A stretch of 64,000 nt of DNA from Corynebacterium urealyticum DSM 7109 (GTDB lineage: Bacteria; Actinomycetota; Actinomycetes; Mycobacteriales; Mycobacteriaceae): positions 1,240,001 through 1,304,000 of the forward strand of contig NC_010545.1 of the NCBI RefSeq assembly GCF_000069945.1, written 5' to 3'. The position numbers were made by a program, and so were the translations under genes. The notes beneath the pieces were generated by a model that ran no database searches, was not told the origin of the DNA, and saw only the letters and a program-made list of their open reading frames with translations. Each line of letters starts with the position of its first letter. Within the stretch, counting starts at the first letter, position 1. Shown piece by piece: positions 26,787 to 37,049 of the stretch.

Positions 26787-27221
26787 TTAGCTTTCCTTTG
26801 CGCCGTTCAGGAACACGAGGCGGAACTTGCCGATCTGGATCTCGTCACCATTGGACAGAACCGCGGCGTTCTTCGGCTCACGGTTGACGTAGGTGCCGTT
26901 CAGGGATCCGACGTCCACGACCTCGTAGTCCGCGCCATTGCGGCGGAACTCAGCGTGACGACGGGAGACGGTGACGTCGTCCAAGAAGATGTCGCTGTCC
27001 GGGTGACGGCCAGCGGCGGTGGCTTCCTGATCGAGGAGGAAGCGGGAACCGGCGTTTGGTCCGCGCTTCACCACGAGAAGGGCGGAGCCCTCCGGCAACC
27101 CCTCGACACCGGAAGGAGATGCGTCGGCCTGGGCGCCGGACTCCATCTCCTTCAGGAGGTCCGCGCGAAACACCGATGTGGTCTCGACAGATGCCTCCGG
27201 CTTACCGGTGTTCTGGCTCAT
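26787..27221 (-). CDS. odhI: FHA-domain oxoglutarate dehydrogenase inhibitor OdhI (GarA)
   Basis: 144 residues. The N-terminal phosphorylation region has the ETTSVFRADLL motif (about 13-23); PknG/PknA-type kinases phosphorylate one of the two Thr in the known proteins. The FHA domain is at about 46-140: GPNAGSRFLLDQEATAAGRHPDSDIFLDDVTVSRRHAEF, then GSLNGTYVN. Unphosphorylated OdhI binds and inhibits the E1 subunit of oxoglutarate dehydrogenase and promotes glutamate synthesis. The start has AGAGAGGA upstream. A TAGTAT-type -10 is visible in the 96 bp between odhI and the secA2 stop. Confidence 0.95.
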   Translation of the reverse strand: MSQNTGKPEASVETTSVFRADLLKEMESGAQADASPSGVEGLPEGSALLVVKRGPNAGSRFLLDQEATAAGRHPDSDIFLDDVTVSRRHAEFRRNGADYEVVDVGSLNGTYVNREPKNAAVLSNGDEIQIGKFRLVFLNGAKES

Positions 27222-27317
27222 AGTGAGATCCTCTCTGGAACGTATTTGGCTAACGACAACACAATACTACCCCGCCGGCGATGGAGAGTCACCGAGGTTG
27301 TTTTCACAAGTTCATAA

Positions 27318-29639
27318 CTATCTGAACATCTGCGCCACAGAGCCGATCAACGAGCCGCCACCGCTGGAAAGCGGATTTTCGTTGACCATATAAGTCCAGG
27401 TCGCAGACGGCTTGTGGAGGCCGAGGCCATCCAGATCCACGCCTTCGCTGGTGAATTCCGCCTCAGCAAAGGTGTCCTCCGCCTTGTTCACCGCACGAGC
27501 TGCCAAGTCGCCGAACGCGGCGATGGACATGCGGTGGAACTCGTCGATGGGCGACTCCCGGGCAATGGCGCGCAGGTGGATGGACTCCCGGATGTCGTCC
27601 AGGTAGGCCAGATGCTCGCTCCACTCCAGGTCCAGGTGGAAGAGCATGATCGCGCGGGCCGAGTGCTCCAGCACGCCCTGCTCGATGCCCTGCTCCTGCA
27701 GGCTGGCGGCCTTCTTTGGCTGCGCTTCGGCGAGCTCCTGCCAGGCGGCGTCCGTATCCAGCAGCTTCTGACGGCGGGCGTCGATGATGTCCCGCTGGTC
27801 CTTGATGAGCTTGTTGTACTTCCAGGTCGTGGCGTGGATGTCCAGCATCTGGCCTTCGGTCACGCGCTGGCAGTGGTCGACGAAGTTCGCGACCTTCTTC
27901 TGATTCAAACGACCGCTCGCATCCGGCTGGGCTTCCAGGCTCTCCCCGGCACCGCCGGTTTCCACGACGTCGTCCTGCAGGGAGACGAAGAAGACCGAGC
28001 TTCCGGGGTCGCCCTGGCGGCCCGCGCGACCGCGCAGCTGGTTATCCAGGCGCTGGGAGCGGAAGCGCCCAACGCCGACCACGTGCAGTCCCCCGGCCTC
28101 GACGGCGGCATCGCGGGCGGATTCATCCTTACCGCCGAGCTTGATGTCCGTACCTCGGCCCGCCATCTGGGTGGAGACGGTAACGTGGCCGGGGCGCCCC
28201 GCTTCAGCGACGACGGCGGCCTCGGCCTCGTGGTTCTTCGCGTTCAGGATCGAGCTCTCTACGCCACGAGCCGCAAGCGCCTCGGCGATGCGCTCGGAGG
28301 CGGCGACATCCTGGGTGCCGATGAGCTGTGGCTGGCCGGTCTCCTGGACCGCGAGGATGTGTTCGATGACGGCCGCGTCGCGTTCCTCGTCGGTGGCGTA
28401 GATGCGGTCGGCCTCGTCGAAGCGTTTGGTCGGCACGTTCGGGTCGATGACCGAGACCTGCAGGCCGTAGAACTGGCGCAGCTGGTCCCCGGCCGCCAGG
28501 GCCGTGCCGGTCATGCCGCAGACGGTCGGGTACATGCCGATCAGGGCCTGGATGGTGATCTGGTCGAGGATGCGTCCACCATCGGTGACGCGCAGCCCCT
28601 CCTTGGCCTCCACCGCGGCCTGCAGGCCATCGGGCCAGCGCTGGAGATCAGCAATGCGGCCCCGAGAACCGTCGATAAGGGCGACGGAGCCGTCCTTGAC
28701 GATGTAGTGAACGTCCCGGATGAGCAGGTGCTCGGCGTGCAGGGCGACGTTGACCTGGACGAGCGTCTGACCGGCGTCCTCGCCGTCCTTGCCTTCCGAG
28801 TACAGGGAATCGATGCCGAGGGCCTTTTCAACGAACGTGGAGCCCTTGTCTGTCAGAAAGACGTTGCGGCGGTCCGGCGAGATGGTGAAGTGCTCGTTTT
28901 CCTCCATTCGTTGGACCAGCTGGGTGATCTGGCCGGCCGGGGCGGTGCCCGGCTCGCTGCCTGCGAGGACGAGGGGAACGAGGGCTTCGTCGACAAGCAC
29001 GGAGTCCGCCTCGTCGATGACGGCGACGTCCGCGGGGGTGCGGACGACCTCGGAGCGTTCGGTGGCCAGGTGGTCGCGGAGGACGTCGAAGCCGAGTTCG
29101 TTGATCGCACCGAAGACGATGTCCCGCTGGTAGACCTCGCGGCGCTGCTCGGAGGTCTGCTCCTCCTGGATGGCGCCGTGGGTGAGCCCGAAGAAGTCGA
29201 ACATCGGCCCCATCCATTCGTCATCGCGGGCCGCGAGAAAGCCGTTGACGGTAATGACGTGTACGCGCTTGCCCTGCAGTGCGTAGCCGATGGTGGCCAT
29301 CGCACCGGTCAGGGTTTTGCCCTCACCGGTGGCCATTTCGGCGACGTCCCCGTTGAGCAGGGCGAGGGTGCCCTGGAGCTGGACGTCGAAGGGGGCCACA
29401 CCGAGGGTGCGGCGGGTGACCTCGCGGAGGACGGCGAGCAGCTGCGGGACATCCTTGATGCGCCCCTTCTCACTCTCCCCGGCCTTGACAACCGCCTCCG
29501 TGGCGGCGGCGCGGAGTTCGTCGTCGGTGGCGCCGGTGTAGCGCTCGGGGTTGGCCTGCGCGACGACCGCCCGGGACTTCTTCTGATTCTTCTTCGGAGA
29601 CGTGCCCATCGCACGCCAGAACCAGTCAAATGCAGCCAT
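27318..29639 (-). CDS. secA2: accessory preprotein translocase ATPase SecA2
   Basis: 773 residues from the ATG at 29639 ([17 protein letters not shown]); the frame is open upstream but only into the intergenic region. SecA hallmarks: Walker A region [10 protein letters not shown] (about 95-104), [17 protein letters not shown], the DEAD-type box [46 protein letters not shown] and [24 protein letters not shown]. It is shorter than SecA1 and lacks the zinc-binding C-terminal tail, as SecA2 does. It exports a subset of proteins across the membrane with SecYEG. It is divergent from rraA and close to odhI-ftsR as in mycobacteria. Confidence 0.95.
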   Translation of the reverse strand: MAAFDWFWRAMGTSPKKNQKKSRAVVAQANPERYTGATDDELRAAATEAVVKAGESEKGRIKDVPQLLAVLREVTRRTLGVAPFDVQLQGTLALLNGDVAEMATGEGKTLTGAMATIGYALQGKRVHVITVNGFLAARDDEWMGPMFDFFGLTHGAIQEEQTSEQRREVYQRDIVFGAINELGFDVLRDHLATERSEVVRTPADVAVIDEADSVLVDEALVPLVLAGSEPGTAPAGQITQLVQRMEENEHFTISPDRRNVFLTDKGSTFVEKALGIDSLYSEGKDGEDAGQTLVQVNVALHAEHLLIRDVHYIVKDGSVALIDGSRGRIADLQRWPDGLQAAVEAKEGLRVTDGGRILDQITIQALIGMYPTVCGMTGTALAAGDQLRQFYGLQVSVIDPNVPTKRFDEADRIYATDEERDAAVIEHILAVQETGQPQLIGTQDVAASERIAEALAARGVESSILNAKNHEAEAAVVAEAGRPGHVTVSTQMAGRGTDIKLGGKDESARDAAVEAGGLHVVGVGRFRSQRLDNQLRGRAGRQGDPGSSVFFVSLQDDVVETGGAGESLEAQPDASGRLNQKKVANFVDHCQRVTEGQMLDIHATTWKYNKLIKDQRDIIDARRQKLLDTDAAWQELAEAQPKKAASLQEQGIEQGVLEHSARAIMLFHLDLEWSEHLAYLDDIRESIHLRAIARESPIDEFHRMSIAAFGDLAARAVNKAEDTFAEAEFTSEGVDLDGLGLHKPSATWTYMVNENPLSSGGGSLIGSVAQMFR

Positions 29640-29773
29640 GTGCTCTTCTACAACCTCGTGTCGGATCGACGCTTGTTTATGCGCCGTCCACTTTACCGGG
29701 GCGGCCGGACATGCCCGCCCAAAGTGGGGCACCTTGCTGTTCAGGGGTGGTCCAGCACCTATGCTTGGAGGCT

Positions 29774-30271
29774 ATGAGCGAGATCACTTTTATCCCCACG
29801 GCAGACTTGGTTGACATCATCGGAGCGGAGTCCCGGTCCTGCGACACGCAGTTCCAGGACCTCGGCGGCAAGGTCGAGTTCTGCGGCCGCATCACCACGG
29901 TGTCCTGCTTCCAGGACAATGCGCTGCTGAAGTCCATCCTCAGCGAGCCGAACCCGGGCGGCGTGCTGGTCATCGATGGCCAGGAGTCCCTGCACACCGC
30001 ACTGGTGGGCGACATCATCGCCGGCCTGGGCCAGAAGAACGGTTGGGCGGGCGTGATCGTGAACGCCGCGATCCGCGACAGCAAGGCCATCGGCGACATG
30101 GACTTCGGCTGCAAGGCGCTGGGCACCAACCCGCGCAAATCCACGAAGACGGGTGCTGGCGAGAAGGATGTTGTGCTGCGCTTCGGTGGCGTGGAGTTCA
30201 ACCCGGGCGAGTACGTCTATGCGGACTCGGACGGCATCATCGTCACGGAATCCCCGGTTGACCCGCAGTAA
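29774..30271 (+). CDS. rraA: RraA-like protein
   Basis: 165 residues from ATG 29774 with GGAGGCT before it. Similarity to RraA/HMG aldolase-like proteins: [99 protein letters not shown] (about 74-121). The Asp and Arg of the aldolase active site (AAIRDSKAI) are kept, so it may be an HMG/CHA-type aldolase as well as, or rather than, an RNase E regulator. A class II-like metal-dependent fold is known for the family. It is divergent from secA2 and upstream of tRNA-Pro. Confidence 0.88.
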   Translation: MSEITFIPTADLVDIIGAESRSCDTQFQDLGGKVEFCGRITTVSCFQDNALLKSILSEPNPGGVLVIDGQESLHTALVGDIIAGLGQKNGWAGVIVNAAIRDSKAIGDMDFGCKALGTNPRKSTKTGAGEKDVVLRFGGVEFNPGEYVYADSDGIIVTESPVDPQ

Positions 30272-30333
30272 TGCCCACTGGCGGGGCTGATTAGTACGCG
30301 CCCTGAGCCATGCTGTACTGTTACAGGGCGTAA

Positions 30334-30410
30334 CGGGCTGTGGCGCAGTTTGGTAGCGCACTACACTGGGGGTGTAGGGGTCGCAGGTTCAAATCCTGTC
30401 AGTCCGACCA
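30334..30410 (+). tRNA. tRNA-Pro (anticodon GGG)
   Basis: A complete cloverleaf: acceptor arm CGGGCTG/CAGTCCG (one G-U pair), D-arm TGGCGCAG...TTGGTAGCGCA, anticodon stem CTACA/TGTAG with loop CTGGGGG (anticodon GGG), T-arm GCAGG TTCAAAT CCTGT, and an encoded 3' CCA. The GGG anticodon reads CCC and CCU codons. The accessory island with the type I restriction operon begins directly downstream. Confidence 0.95.
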
Positions 30411-30417
30411 CGTGAAA

Positions 30418-30445
30418 GAAGCCCTGGCCGCAAGGCCAGGGCTTC
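30418..30445 (+). terminator. hairpin after tRNA-Pro
   Basis: Perfect 12-bp stem (GAAGCCCTGGCC and its complement) with a GCAA tetraloop, 7 bases after the tRNA. The T-run is weak, so it may also act on the convergent hsdR transcript. Confidence 0.65.
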
Positions 30446-30476
30446 AGTCGTTTCCGCAGGTCAGGGGCACTGTGGC

Positions 30477-33400
30477 CTATCCTTCTTCGCCCTTTTCACC
30501 CGTTGTCTTATCTTCCTCGGACTTCTTCTTGTCCAGCTCACCCATCTCCTTAGCCGCGGCCATGATGTCGGCCAGGGCGTTGATCACACCGTTGAGCACG
30601 TCCCGGTCACTGGAGAGCAAGGTATCGCGCTTCTTACGCTCCGCGATGCCGTCGAAGATCGCCTGCGTCGCCGCGCCCTGGAACTTCTTGGAGCGTTTGA
30701 GCTGTTCCTTGGAGTTCGTCCGACCCAGTTTCACCGCCTCGGGCTGCTCGGAGAGTGTGCCCCAGGCCGCAACGATCATCTGCGAGGTTTCATCGGAGTT
30801 CACGTCTACACCGGCCATCGAGAAGATGTCGTTGACCTTGTCCACCGCGTCGTAGAATGCGGCGCGCATAGGGGTGCCTTCCCCACCCACGGTGACGTCG
30901 AAGGTAGGCACCTTCAGCGCTTCGGTCCCACCGTCGCTCAGCGAGCGGTCGACCTCGATGTCGCTCTGGGTGATCGCCACTCCGGCCAGGGAGAGCCCGG
31001 TGATGAAGTCCTCGTCCTCGTCGTCGTATTCAGAGAGGTGGAGGTTGCGCTCCAGCACGGCGGCAAGCATCGCCCGCTTCGAGACCTCCGCGTCGGCGTA
31101 GGCGACGATCTGGGAGAGGAACTCATATGCGTGGCGGTATTTCTCTGCGTTGGATTTGAAGTCGCGTGCCGCGTCGCGCCCGTCCTTGCCGGAATCGCGT
31201 CGCACTTGCCAGCGCCGGATGATCGGTGCGGCCGCACCGCGGAGCGCCTCCGCGTCGGAGCCAGCCATATAGGCCTGAGCGACCTGTTCCATCTCCTCGG
31301 GAGTGTAGAACCCAGAGGTGTCGAGCTCCTCACCGAGGGTGTGCAACGCGTTCGGGTCGATGTCCGTGTTGATGGAGGCTCCGGCGTAGTAGCGCTGGAA
31401 GTCTTTGACGATCATCTCCGGGTCGTTGACGAAGTCCACCACCATCGGGGTGGGCTTGTTCTCGTGGATGCGGTTAAGTCGCGAAAGTGTCTGAACGGTG
31501 GTGACACCGGATAGCTGCTTATCGACGTACATCGCGCACAGCCGGGGCTCGTTGAAGCCGGTCTGGAACTTGTTCGCGACGATGATGACGCGGTAGTCCT
31601 GTTCGTCGTCCTTGAAGGCGCGCTCGACGTCCGGCACGCCGTTGAGCTGTACCTCCGTGACCGGTTCGGAGCCCTCGTCGACGCGCACCGCGTCGGAGAA
31701 GGCGACCAGGGAGCGGAAGTCGTAGCCCTTGGACTGGATGTAGTGGTTCATCTCCTCCGACCAGCGCACCGCGGCCTTGCGGGAGGAAGTCACGACCATC
31801 GCGCGGGCCTGCCCGCCCAGGTGGTGGGCGACGTTGCGGCGGAAGTGTTCGATAACGACCTCCACCTTCTGCGCGATGGAGGTTGGGTGCAGGCGCACGA
31901 AGCGCACCATGTCGGTCACGGCCGCGGACTCATCGACTTCCTCGGTCCGGCCCAGCTCGTCGCGGACCTCGGCCCACATCTGGTAGGTCGAATAGTTGCC
32001 GAGCACATCAAGGATGAAGCCCTCCTCGATGGCCTGGCCCATCGGGTAGGTGTCGAAGGCGACGAAGTGACCGTCCGGGGTTTCGGTGCCGAACAGGCGC
32101 AGGGTCTTGCCCTTGGGGGTGGCGGTGAGCGCCACGAAGGTCATGTTCTCGGCGACGGCGATGGCCTCCTGCCGCAGTTCCAGCAGATCGTCGGCGGTGT
32201 ACTCCTCCCCCTCGTCGAGTTCCACATCGGTGAGCAGCTCACGCAGCGCTGAAGCGCTGGAACCGGTCTGGGAGGAGTGCGCCTCATCCGCGATCACGCA
32301 CCAGCGCCGACCCGCGAGGTCTTGTTCGTCCTCGAGCAGCTTCAGCACGTGCGGGAAGGTCTGGAGGGTGCAGGTGATGATGTGGTCGCCCTCTTCGATC
32401 GCCTGGCGCAGCTGCGGGGATTTCGCCCCAGCATTCTCGCCAACGGAAACCACCAGACGCAAGGATGCTTCCATCATCTGCATGTCCTGGCGCACGTTGG
32501 TGTCCAGCGCGGTGCGGTCGGTGACGACGATGACGGAGTCGAAGGTCTTCTGCCCATCCTCCGCCACATGCCGGATCAGACGGTGGGCCAGCCACGCGAT
32601 GGTTTTGGTTTTCCCGGAACCCGCGGAGTGCTCGATCAGGTAACGGCCACCGGCCCCGCGCCGGGTGACATCCCTGGTGACGCGCTCCACCGCGCGCAGC
32701 TGGTGGTAGCGCGGGAAGATCAGTTTTCCTCCTGGGGTGCCGCGCTTCGGTGTGGCGTCTGGTTCCCAGACGGCGAAGTCTCTGAGGATGCGGAGGAACA
32801 TGTCACGCTCCAGCACGTCCTCCCACAGGTAGGAGGTCTCGGACTTGCCGGGGATGGGTGGGTTCCCGGCCCCGCCGTTGAAACCTCGGTTGAAGGGCAG
32901 GAAGAAGGTATCCGAACCCTTCAACGCAGTGGTCATGTAGACCTCGGCGTTGGAGACGGCGAAGTGGACGAGCGCGCGCCCCGGCTGCAGGAGGCGCCGG
33001 CTGGAGCTGGGCACGCGGTCTTCGCGGTACTGCTTGCGGGCGTGCGCCACCGACTGGGTGTTGTCGGTCTTCAGCTCCATCGTCACGACGGGGATGCCAT
33101 TGACGGTGAGCACGAGGTCGATGGTCTCGTTGGTTTTGGGGTCGAAGTGGACTTGACGGATGACGCGCAGGATGTTTTCTTCTGCGCGTTCAGCAACTTT
33201 CTCCAGCAACGGGTTCGCGGGCGGGAAGGCGACCATCGGGCCGAAGGCGGCGGAACGGGCCCCGACCTGGGCGTATTTGAAGCCCTCCCGCAGCGTGCCT
33301 AACAGCCCACCGAGGGTGCGCCCGGATTGTGGGTCCTTCCGCGTTTTGGTTTCCAGCCGGTCGGCGACATATTCAAGCAGTTTGCGCTGCGCGACCTCGC

Positions 33401-33614
33401 GAGTGGCCTCCGGGGCGTCCGCGGGTACGGCCTTGGCGTACTCTTCCGGGTATTGAGTGGAGAGCCAGGCCAGCACGTCGGCTGGGTAGAGCGCGAGGCG
33501 GCGATCCCAACCCTGGTCGTTCTTGCCTTCCTCGTAGGTCCAGCCGCGCTCAGCGAGTGCGTTGCAGATAGCGGACTCGTGCGCGTATTCGCCTGTGATA
33601 TCTGAGCTAGGCAT
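30477..33614 (-). CDS. hsdR: type I restriction enzyme, R subunit
   Basis: 1045 residues. The N-terminal nuclease domain has the PD-(D/E)xK site (TNETIDLVLTVNGIPVVTMELK, about 165-180). The motor follows with Walker A HSAGSGKTKTIAWLAH (about 323-338), Walker B/DEAH VIADEAHSSQTG, and further superfamily-2 motifs (VALTATPKG, IIVANKFQTGFNEP, TVQTLSRLNRIH). It starts inside the last bases of hsdS (8-nt overlap), so M, S and R form one operon read on the - strand. It cleaves DNA lacking the host pattern after ATP-driven translocation. All key motifs are intact, so the system looks functional. Confidence 0.95.
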   Translation of the reverse strand: MPSSDITGEYAHESAICNALAERGWTYEEGKNDQGWDRRLALYPADVLAWLSTQYPEEYAKAVPADAPEATREVAQRKLLEYVADRLETKTRKDPQSGRTLGGLLGTLREGFKYAQVGARSAAFGPMVAFPPANPLLEKVAERAEENILRVIRQVHFDPKTNETIDLVLTVNGIPVVTMELKTDNTQSVAHARKQYREDRVPSSSRRLLQPGRALVHFAVSNAEVYMTTALKGSDTFFLPFNRGFNGGAGNPPIPGKSETSYLWEDVLERDMFLRILRDFAVWEPDATPKRGTPGGKLIFPRYHQLRAVERVTRDVTRRGAGGRYLIEHSAGSGKTKTIAWLAHRLIRHVAEDGQKTFDSVIVVTDRTALDTNVRQDMQMMEASLRLVVSVGENAGAKSPQLRQAIEEGDHIITCTLQTFPHVLKLLEDEQDLAGRRWCVIADEAHSSQTGSSASALRELLTDVELDEGEEYTADDLLELRQEAIAVAENMTFVALTATPKGKTLRLFGTETPDGHFVAFDTYPMGQAIEEGFILDVLGNYSTYQMWAEVRDELGRTEEVDESAAVTDMVRFVRLHPTSIAQKVEVVIEHFRRNVAHHLGGQARAMVVTSSRKAAVRWSEEMNHYIQSKGYDFRSLVAFSDAVRVDEGSEPVTEVQLNGVPDVERAFKDDEQDYRVIIVANKFQTGFNEPRLCAMYVDKQLSGVTTVQTLSRLNRIHENKPTPMVVDFVNDPEMIVKDFQRYYAGASINTDIDPNALHTLGEELDTSGFYTPEEMEQVAQAYMAGSDAEALRGAAAPIIRRWQVRRDSGKDGRDAARDFKSNAEKYRHAYEFLSQIVAYADAEVSKRAMLAAVLERNLHLSEYDDEDEDFITGLSLAGVAITQSDIEVDRSLSDGGTEALKVPTFDVTVGGEGTPMRAAFYDAVDKVNDIFSMAGVDVNSDETSQMIVAAWGTLSEQPEAVKLGRTNSKEQLKRSKKFQGAATQAIFDGIAERKKRDTLLSSDRDVLNGVINALADIMAAAKEMGELDKKKSEEDKTTGEKGEEG

Positions 33615-34800
33615 GGGTGGGCTCCTCGGCGGTGGGGATATCGATTTGGCCGGTCACAGCCGCGGCGATGAGGGCGGCGCGGCGCTCGGCGAGCAGGTCA
33701 CGCAGCGCGGTGATGTCGGCGAGCATGTCACTGAGCGAGGACAGGTCCCGGTCTAGCCTAGCCACGACGAGCTCTTGATCCGCAAGACTTCGTACCGGAA
33801 CTCGGAACCTAGCTGCCTTTTCTGCAGGGAAATGGGCTAAAGTAGCAAGACTCGCCTGGAGATCAAACTGGCCGTCCTCAAACGCGAACGTGAGAGCGTA
33901 GAAAAGGTATTTCCCGATAACCTTGTCTTCGAAGGGTCTTGCTCGAATCACGGACTTTTGAATGCCCCAGCCATCCACCGACTTAGCAATGTATCCCGGA
34001 CGTCCCGCAGCCCCACCTTCGACGACAACCACGTCCCCTTTACGCAAAAGCATGTGGTCCAATTCATCTGGACGGAACCACATGTGTTTGACTGAACACT
34101 CAAGATCAATCATCCCACCAGGACGAATATTGGCCGAATGAAAGAATGGCGCGTATATTTCGTCCGCTGACTTTTGCCTGGGCTGCTCCATTTTTCCGAT
34201 GTAGAGTTCTGCGATTGTTGCCAAAGGAGCTCTTGGATTGTTTAACTGTTCCCCGAACCAGCTTCGGAGAATCTCGGCCCTGCGCTCCGTCAGCAGCGCC
34301 TCCATCTTGTCCAGGTCGGCGGTCATGGCGTCGATTTCGGCAGTCTCGCGGTCGAGGTAATCCGCGATGGCGCGCTGAGTTCTTCGGGGTGGGAAGGGAA
34401 CTCTAAACTGCGCGACTTTTGGCCACTCTACGCGGGGCATTTTCGATCCAGTCGAAGATGTATTAGCCAATCCCGTGAAATAGTCTGATCCGACAATGTA
34501 TGCAAGGAAGCGCGGGTCAGTTCTAAGCGTGGGGCGGTAAACGTGAATATCCCCCTGGGCGGTTCCTGGTCTATCTGCCAACCAATATTTTGCAAGGTAG
34601 GGGCGCAATTTTCCGAAAAGCACATCGTCCTTTCGGAAATGTCGACCGTTTGCGTTTGACTCGCCTCCCCCTTGTAGAAGCCGCCCAGTCTTACCCTCGA
34701 TACGATCGAGAGAAACCAGCTCGCCTTGGGGAGTGGAAACTTCGTTCACCAAGGAACTTAAAGCCCAAAACGGCGCTAATGGAAAATGGCTGTCGATCAT
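33607..34800 (-). CDS. hsdS: type I restriction-modification specificity subunit S
   Basis: 397 residues with two target-recognition domains (about 1-150 and 205-345), each followed by a conserved helix (RRTQRAIADYLDRETAEIDAMTADLDKMEALLTERR, and the similar end VVARLDRDLSSLSDMLADITALRDLLAERR). Both halves determine which bases of a bipartite target are bound. Its start overlaps the hsdM stop (ATGA) and its end overlaps hsdR. Base use in the recognition regions (about 33.8-34.7 kb) is clearly more AT-rich than hsdM or hsdR, a sign that these regions were exchanged. The DNA target cannot be predicted. Confidence 0.92.
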   Translation of the reverse strand: MIDSHFPLAPFWALSSLVNEVSTPQGELVSLDRIEGKTGRLLQGGGESNANGRHFRKDDVLFGKLRPYLAKYWLADRPGTAQGDIHVYRPTLRTDPRFLAYIVGSDYFTGLANTSSTGSKMPRVEWPKVAQFRVPFPPRRTQRAIADYLDRETAEIDAMTADLDKMEALLTERRAEILRSWFGEQLNNPRAPLATIAELYIGKMEQPRQKSADEIYAPFFHSANIRPGGMIDLECSVKHMWFRPDELDHMLLRKGDVVVVEGGAAGRPGYIAKSVDGWGIQKSVIRARPFEDKVIGKYLFYALTFAFEDGQFDLQASLATLAHFPAEKAARFRVPVRSLADQELVVARLDRDLSSLSDMLADITALRDLLAERRAALIAAAVTGQIDIPTAEEPTHA

Positions 34801-36731
34801 TCCCGCACCTCCGCGAACTTTTCCGCCAGGCGGCCCATCACCGCGGCGACGTCGGCGTCGATTTCCTCCAGCGACCGGACTGGCGTTGGTCGGTAGAACA
34901 CGCGCTTAAACGGGATCTCGTAGCCCACCTTGGCGGCTTCCTCGTCCCAGGTGACGTCCGGCGCGAATGGGAGGACTTCGCGGGTCATGTGCTCGCCAAC
35001 GTCCTCGGTCAGCGGGATCCGCTCGGTCATGGAGAAGGCTGGGTCGAGGATTGGGTTGCCCTTGCGGTCCACGCTTGGCTCGGCGTTCTCGTCCGGCACC
35101 CCCACCGCCTCGAGCACCGCGTCGATCATGCCGGCGAGCATCTTCACACCTCGCTTCTTCGCCGCAGCCTTCAGTGCCTCCGGCAGGTCATTGAACTTCA
35201 CGTCCGCCACGTCGGCAAGGACCTCCGCGTGCTCGGGCACTGCAGATTTGTGCTCCAGCACCTGCGCCACAGCCTCCGGGGTGACCGCCACGCGCAGGCG
35301 CTTCTGCTTGGTGACCTTCACGTCGCGGAAGCCCAGGTCCGCTGGTGTGAGCACCTTCGAGATCTCGGTGTCCTCGAAGGCGGCGTACTCTTCGAGCACG
35401 CGCTTGCGGTCGGGCTCCTTCATCTCCCGGCGCTTCTCCCCCAGCCCCTTATCGGGCACCGACCAGCACTCGGAAGCATCGATCAGCTGGACGAAGCCCT
35501 TGCGGTGTTCCTCCTTGTTCGTATCCAGGATCCACACATAGGTAGAGATCCCCGTGCCATAGAACATATTCGTCGGCAACTGGATAATCGCATCCACCAG
35601 GTCATTTTCCAGCAGCCACGCGCGGATCTTATCCGGCCCTGATTCCGGCGCACCGGTAAACAGCGGCGAGCCATTGGACACCACCGCGCCACGACCGCCC
35701 GCACCATTGGGGCCTGCGGGCATGAGCTTCGAAGCGACATGGGCCAGGAAAAGCATCTGGCCATCGTCTTTACTTGGCAAGCCGTGGCTGAACCGGGAGC
35801 CCGGCACCTTCGCCTGCTCCTTCACCGACTGTTGCTGCACCTCCCAATCCGTGCCGAATGGCGGGTTGGAGAGGATGTACTCGAACTGCTCGCCCTCATA
35901 CAAGTCGGTGAGCAACGTATCGCCGTGGCGGATGGCATCCGGCTCACCACCCTGGATCAGCAGATCTGCCTTACCGATGGCATAACCAGTGGACATGAGC
36001 TCCTGGCCCGCAAGCACCACCTCAATATCCGGGTTGAGCTCCTTAAGGGCCCGCGCCGCCACGAGCAACATGCCGCCCGTACCCGCCGTCGGGTCGTACA
36101 CGGTTCGGGAGGCCCCCTCCGCGGTCAGGCCGACGTCGTCGGAAGCAAAAAGGATATCCACCATCAGCCGGATCGCATCGCGCGGGGTATAAAACGCACC
36201 CGCAGCCTTGCCCTTGGTATCGAAGGCCTTGTACATCACGTGCTCGAAAAGGTCGCCCATCTGGGCATCCGGCAGCGCGTCCAAGCTCATGTCGATGGTG
36301 GCGAAGTGCTTCACTACCGGCCACAGGCGCGAGGCGTTCTCGAGGGTCTTCATCTTCACCGCGAAGTCGAAGGCATCCCACACATCGCGCACGGAGGACG
36401 AGAACGCGCCGACATAATCCATCAACGCCTCGTAGACGTGGTCGTCGAGCTGCGCGATGCGCGTCAGGTCCAGGCGGGAGGAATTGTAGAAGGACAGGCC
36501 AAAACGGACGCGGACCTCCCAGTCGATCATCTCCTCGCTGTAGCCCTCCTCCTGGAGGATTTCCACCAGGTCGAGGACCTCGCCCTTCGTGGGTTCGAGA
36601 ATGCACTCCAGACGGCGAAGCACCGTCATCGGCAGGATGTAATCCCCGTAATCCTCGGGCTCGACGATGGACCGCAGAAACTTATCTGCGGTATTCCAAA
36701 CGGCAGACTGATTAAGCTCCGCTGTGCTCAT
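34797..36731 (-). CDS. hsdM: type I restriction-modification methyltransferase subunit M
   Basis: 644 residues from the ATG at 36731 (MSTAELNQSAVWNTADKFLR), which has AAGGAGGC about 8 bases upstream; the longer frame is not used. It is an N6-adenine methyltransferase: SAM motif I DPTAGTGGMLLVAA (about 215-228) and the catalytic NPPF in LSNPPFGTDW (about 290-299). The N-terminal helical bundle begins FLRSIVEPEDYGDYILPMTVLRRLECILEP, as in HsdM. It methylates the host sites with HsdS and, with HsdR, forms the restriction complex. First gene of the operon. Confidence 0.95.
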   Translation of the reverse strand: MSTAELNQSAVWNTADKFLRSIVEPEDYGDYILPMTVLRRLECILEPTKGEVLDLVEILQEEGYSEEMIDWEVRVRFGLSFYNSSRLDLTRIAQLDDHVYEALMDYVGAFSSSVRDVWDAFDFAVKMKTLENASRLWPVVKHFATIDMSLDALPDAQMGDLFEHVMYKAFDTKGKAAGAFYTPRDAIRLMVDILFASDDVGLTAEGASRTVYDPTAGTGGMLLVAARALKELNPDIEVVLAGQELMSTGYAIGKADLLIQGGEPDAIRHGDTLLTDLYEGEQFEYILSNPPFGTDWEVQQQSVKEQAKVPGSRFSHGLPSKDDGQMLFLAHVASKLMPAGPNGAGGRGAVVSNGSPLFTGAPESGPDKIRAWLLENDLVDAIIQLPTNMFYGTGISTYVWILDTNKEEHRKGFVQLIDASECWSVPDKGLGEKRREMKEPDRKRVLEEYAAFEDTEISKVLTPADLGFRDVKVTKQKRLRVAVTPEAVAQVLEHKSAVPEHAEVLADVADVKFNDLPEALKAAAKKRGVKMLAGMIDAVLEAVGVPDENAEPSVDRKGNPILDPAFSMTERIPLTEDVGEHMTREVLPFAPDVTWDEEAAKVGYEIPFKRVFYRPTPVRSLEEIDADVAAVMGRLAEKFAEVRE

Positions 36732-36985
36732 CCGGGCATGCCTCCTTGGGCCAGAAAACGCAATGTGTCCACGGTAAACGGCGCGCTGCTTAAAATCTGT
36801 GAGACACGCTCTCACCGCTCAGCTGCCATTCGAGCAGGGTCAGCAGACACGGACCCAGCGTGCTCGAACACAATGCCGAGTGGCTCTGGCGAGGTGCACC
36901 AAAGGGCGTGGGATTCGCAGCTAGGCCGGTGCTCTACAGCGCCAGCGTTGGCTTTCTGGTGACGCTCGCAAATGTCATGACAACG
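36732..36985. other. intergenic region upstream of hsdM and downstream of the first small peptide gene
   Basis: 254 bp with no convincing gene. On the - strand it holds the hsdM promoter and ribosome site; no strong -10/-35 pair stood out by eye. The terminator of the first peptide gene adjoins its right end. Confidence 0.5.
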
Positions 36986-37022
36986 CAAAAAAACCTCCCC
37001 CAAGCCGAAGCTGGGAGGAGGT
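36986..37022 (-). terminator. Rho-independent terminator of peptide gene 1
   Basis: On the - strand: a G/C-rich stem of 12-13 bp (starting ACCTCCTCCCAGC) with TTCG loop and a following T7 run. It lies about 30 bases after the stop of the 29-residue peptide. Confidence 0.88.
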
Positions 37023-37049
37023 CCGTGGACGCCCGGAGGCGATCCAGTA

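Noticed and set aside
27414..29777. Long + strand open frame of almost 800 codons opposite secA2
   Set aside because: SecA2 on the - strand has all motifs; the + frame is a codon-bias shadow.
30340..30855. 171-codon + strand frame beginning inside tRNA-Pro
   Set aside because: Overlaps the tRNA and then runs antisense to hsdR.
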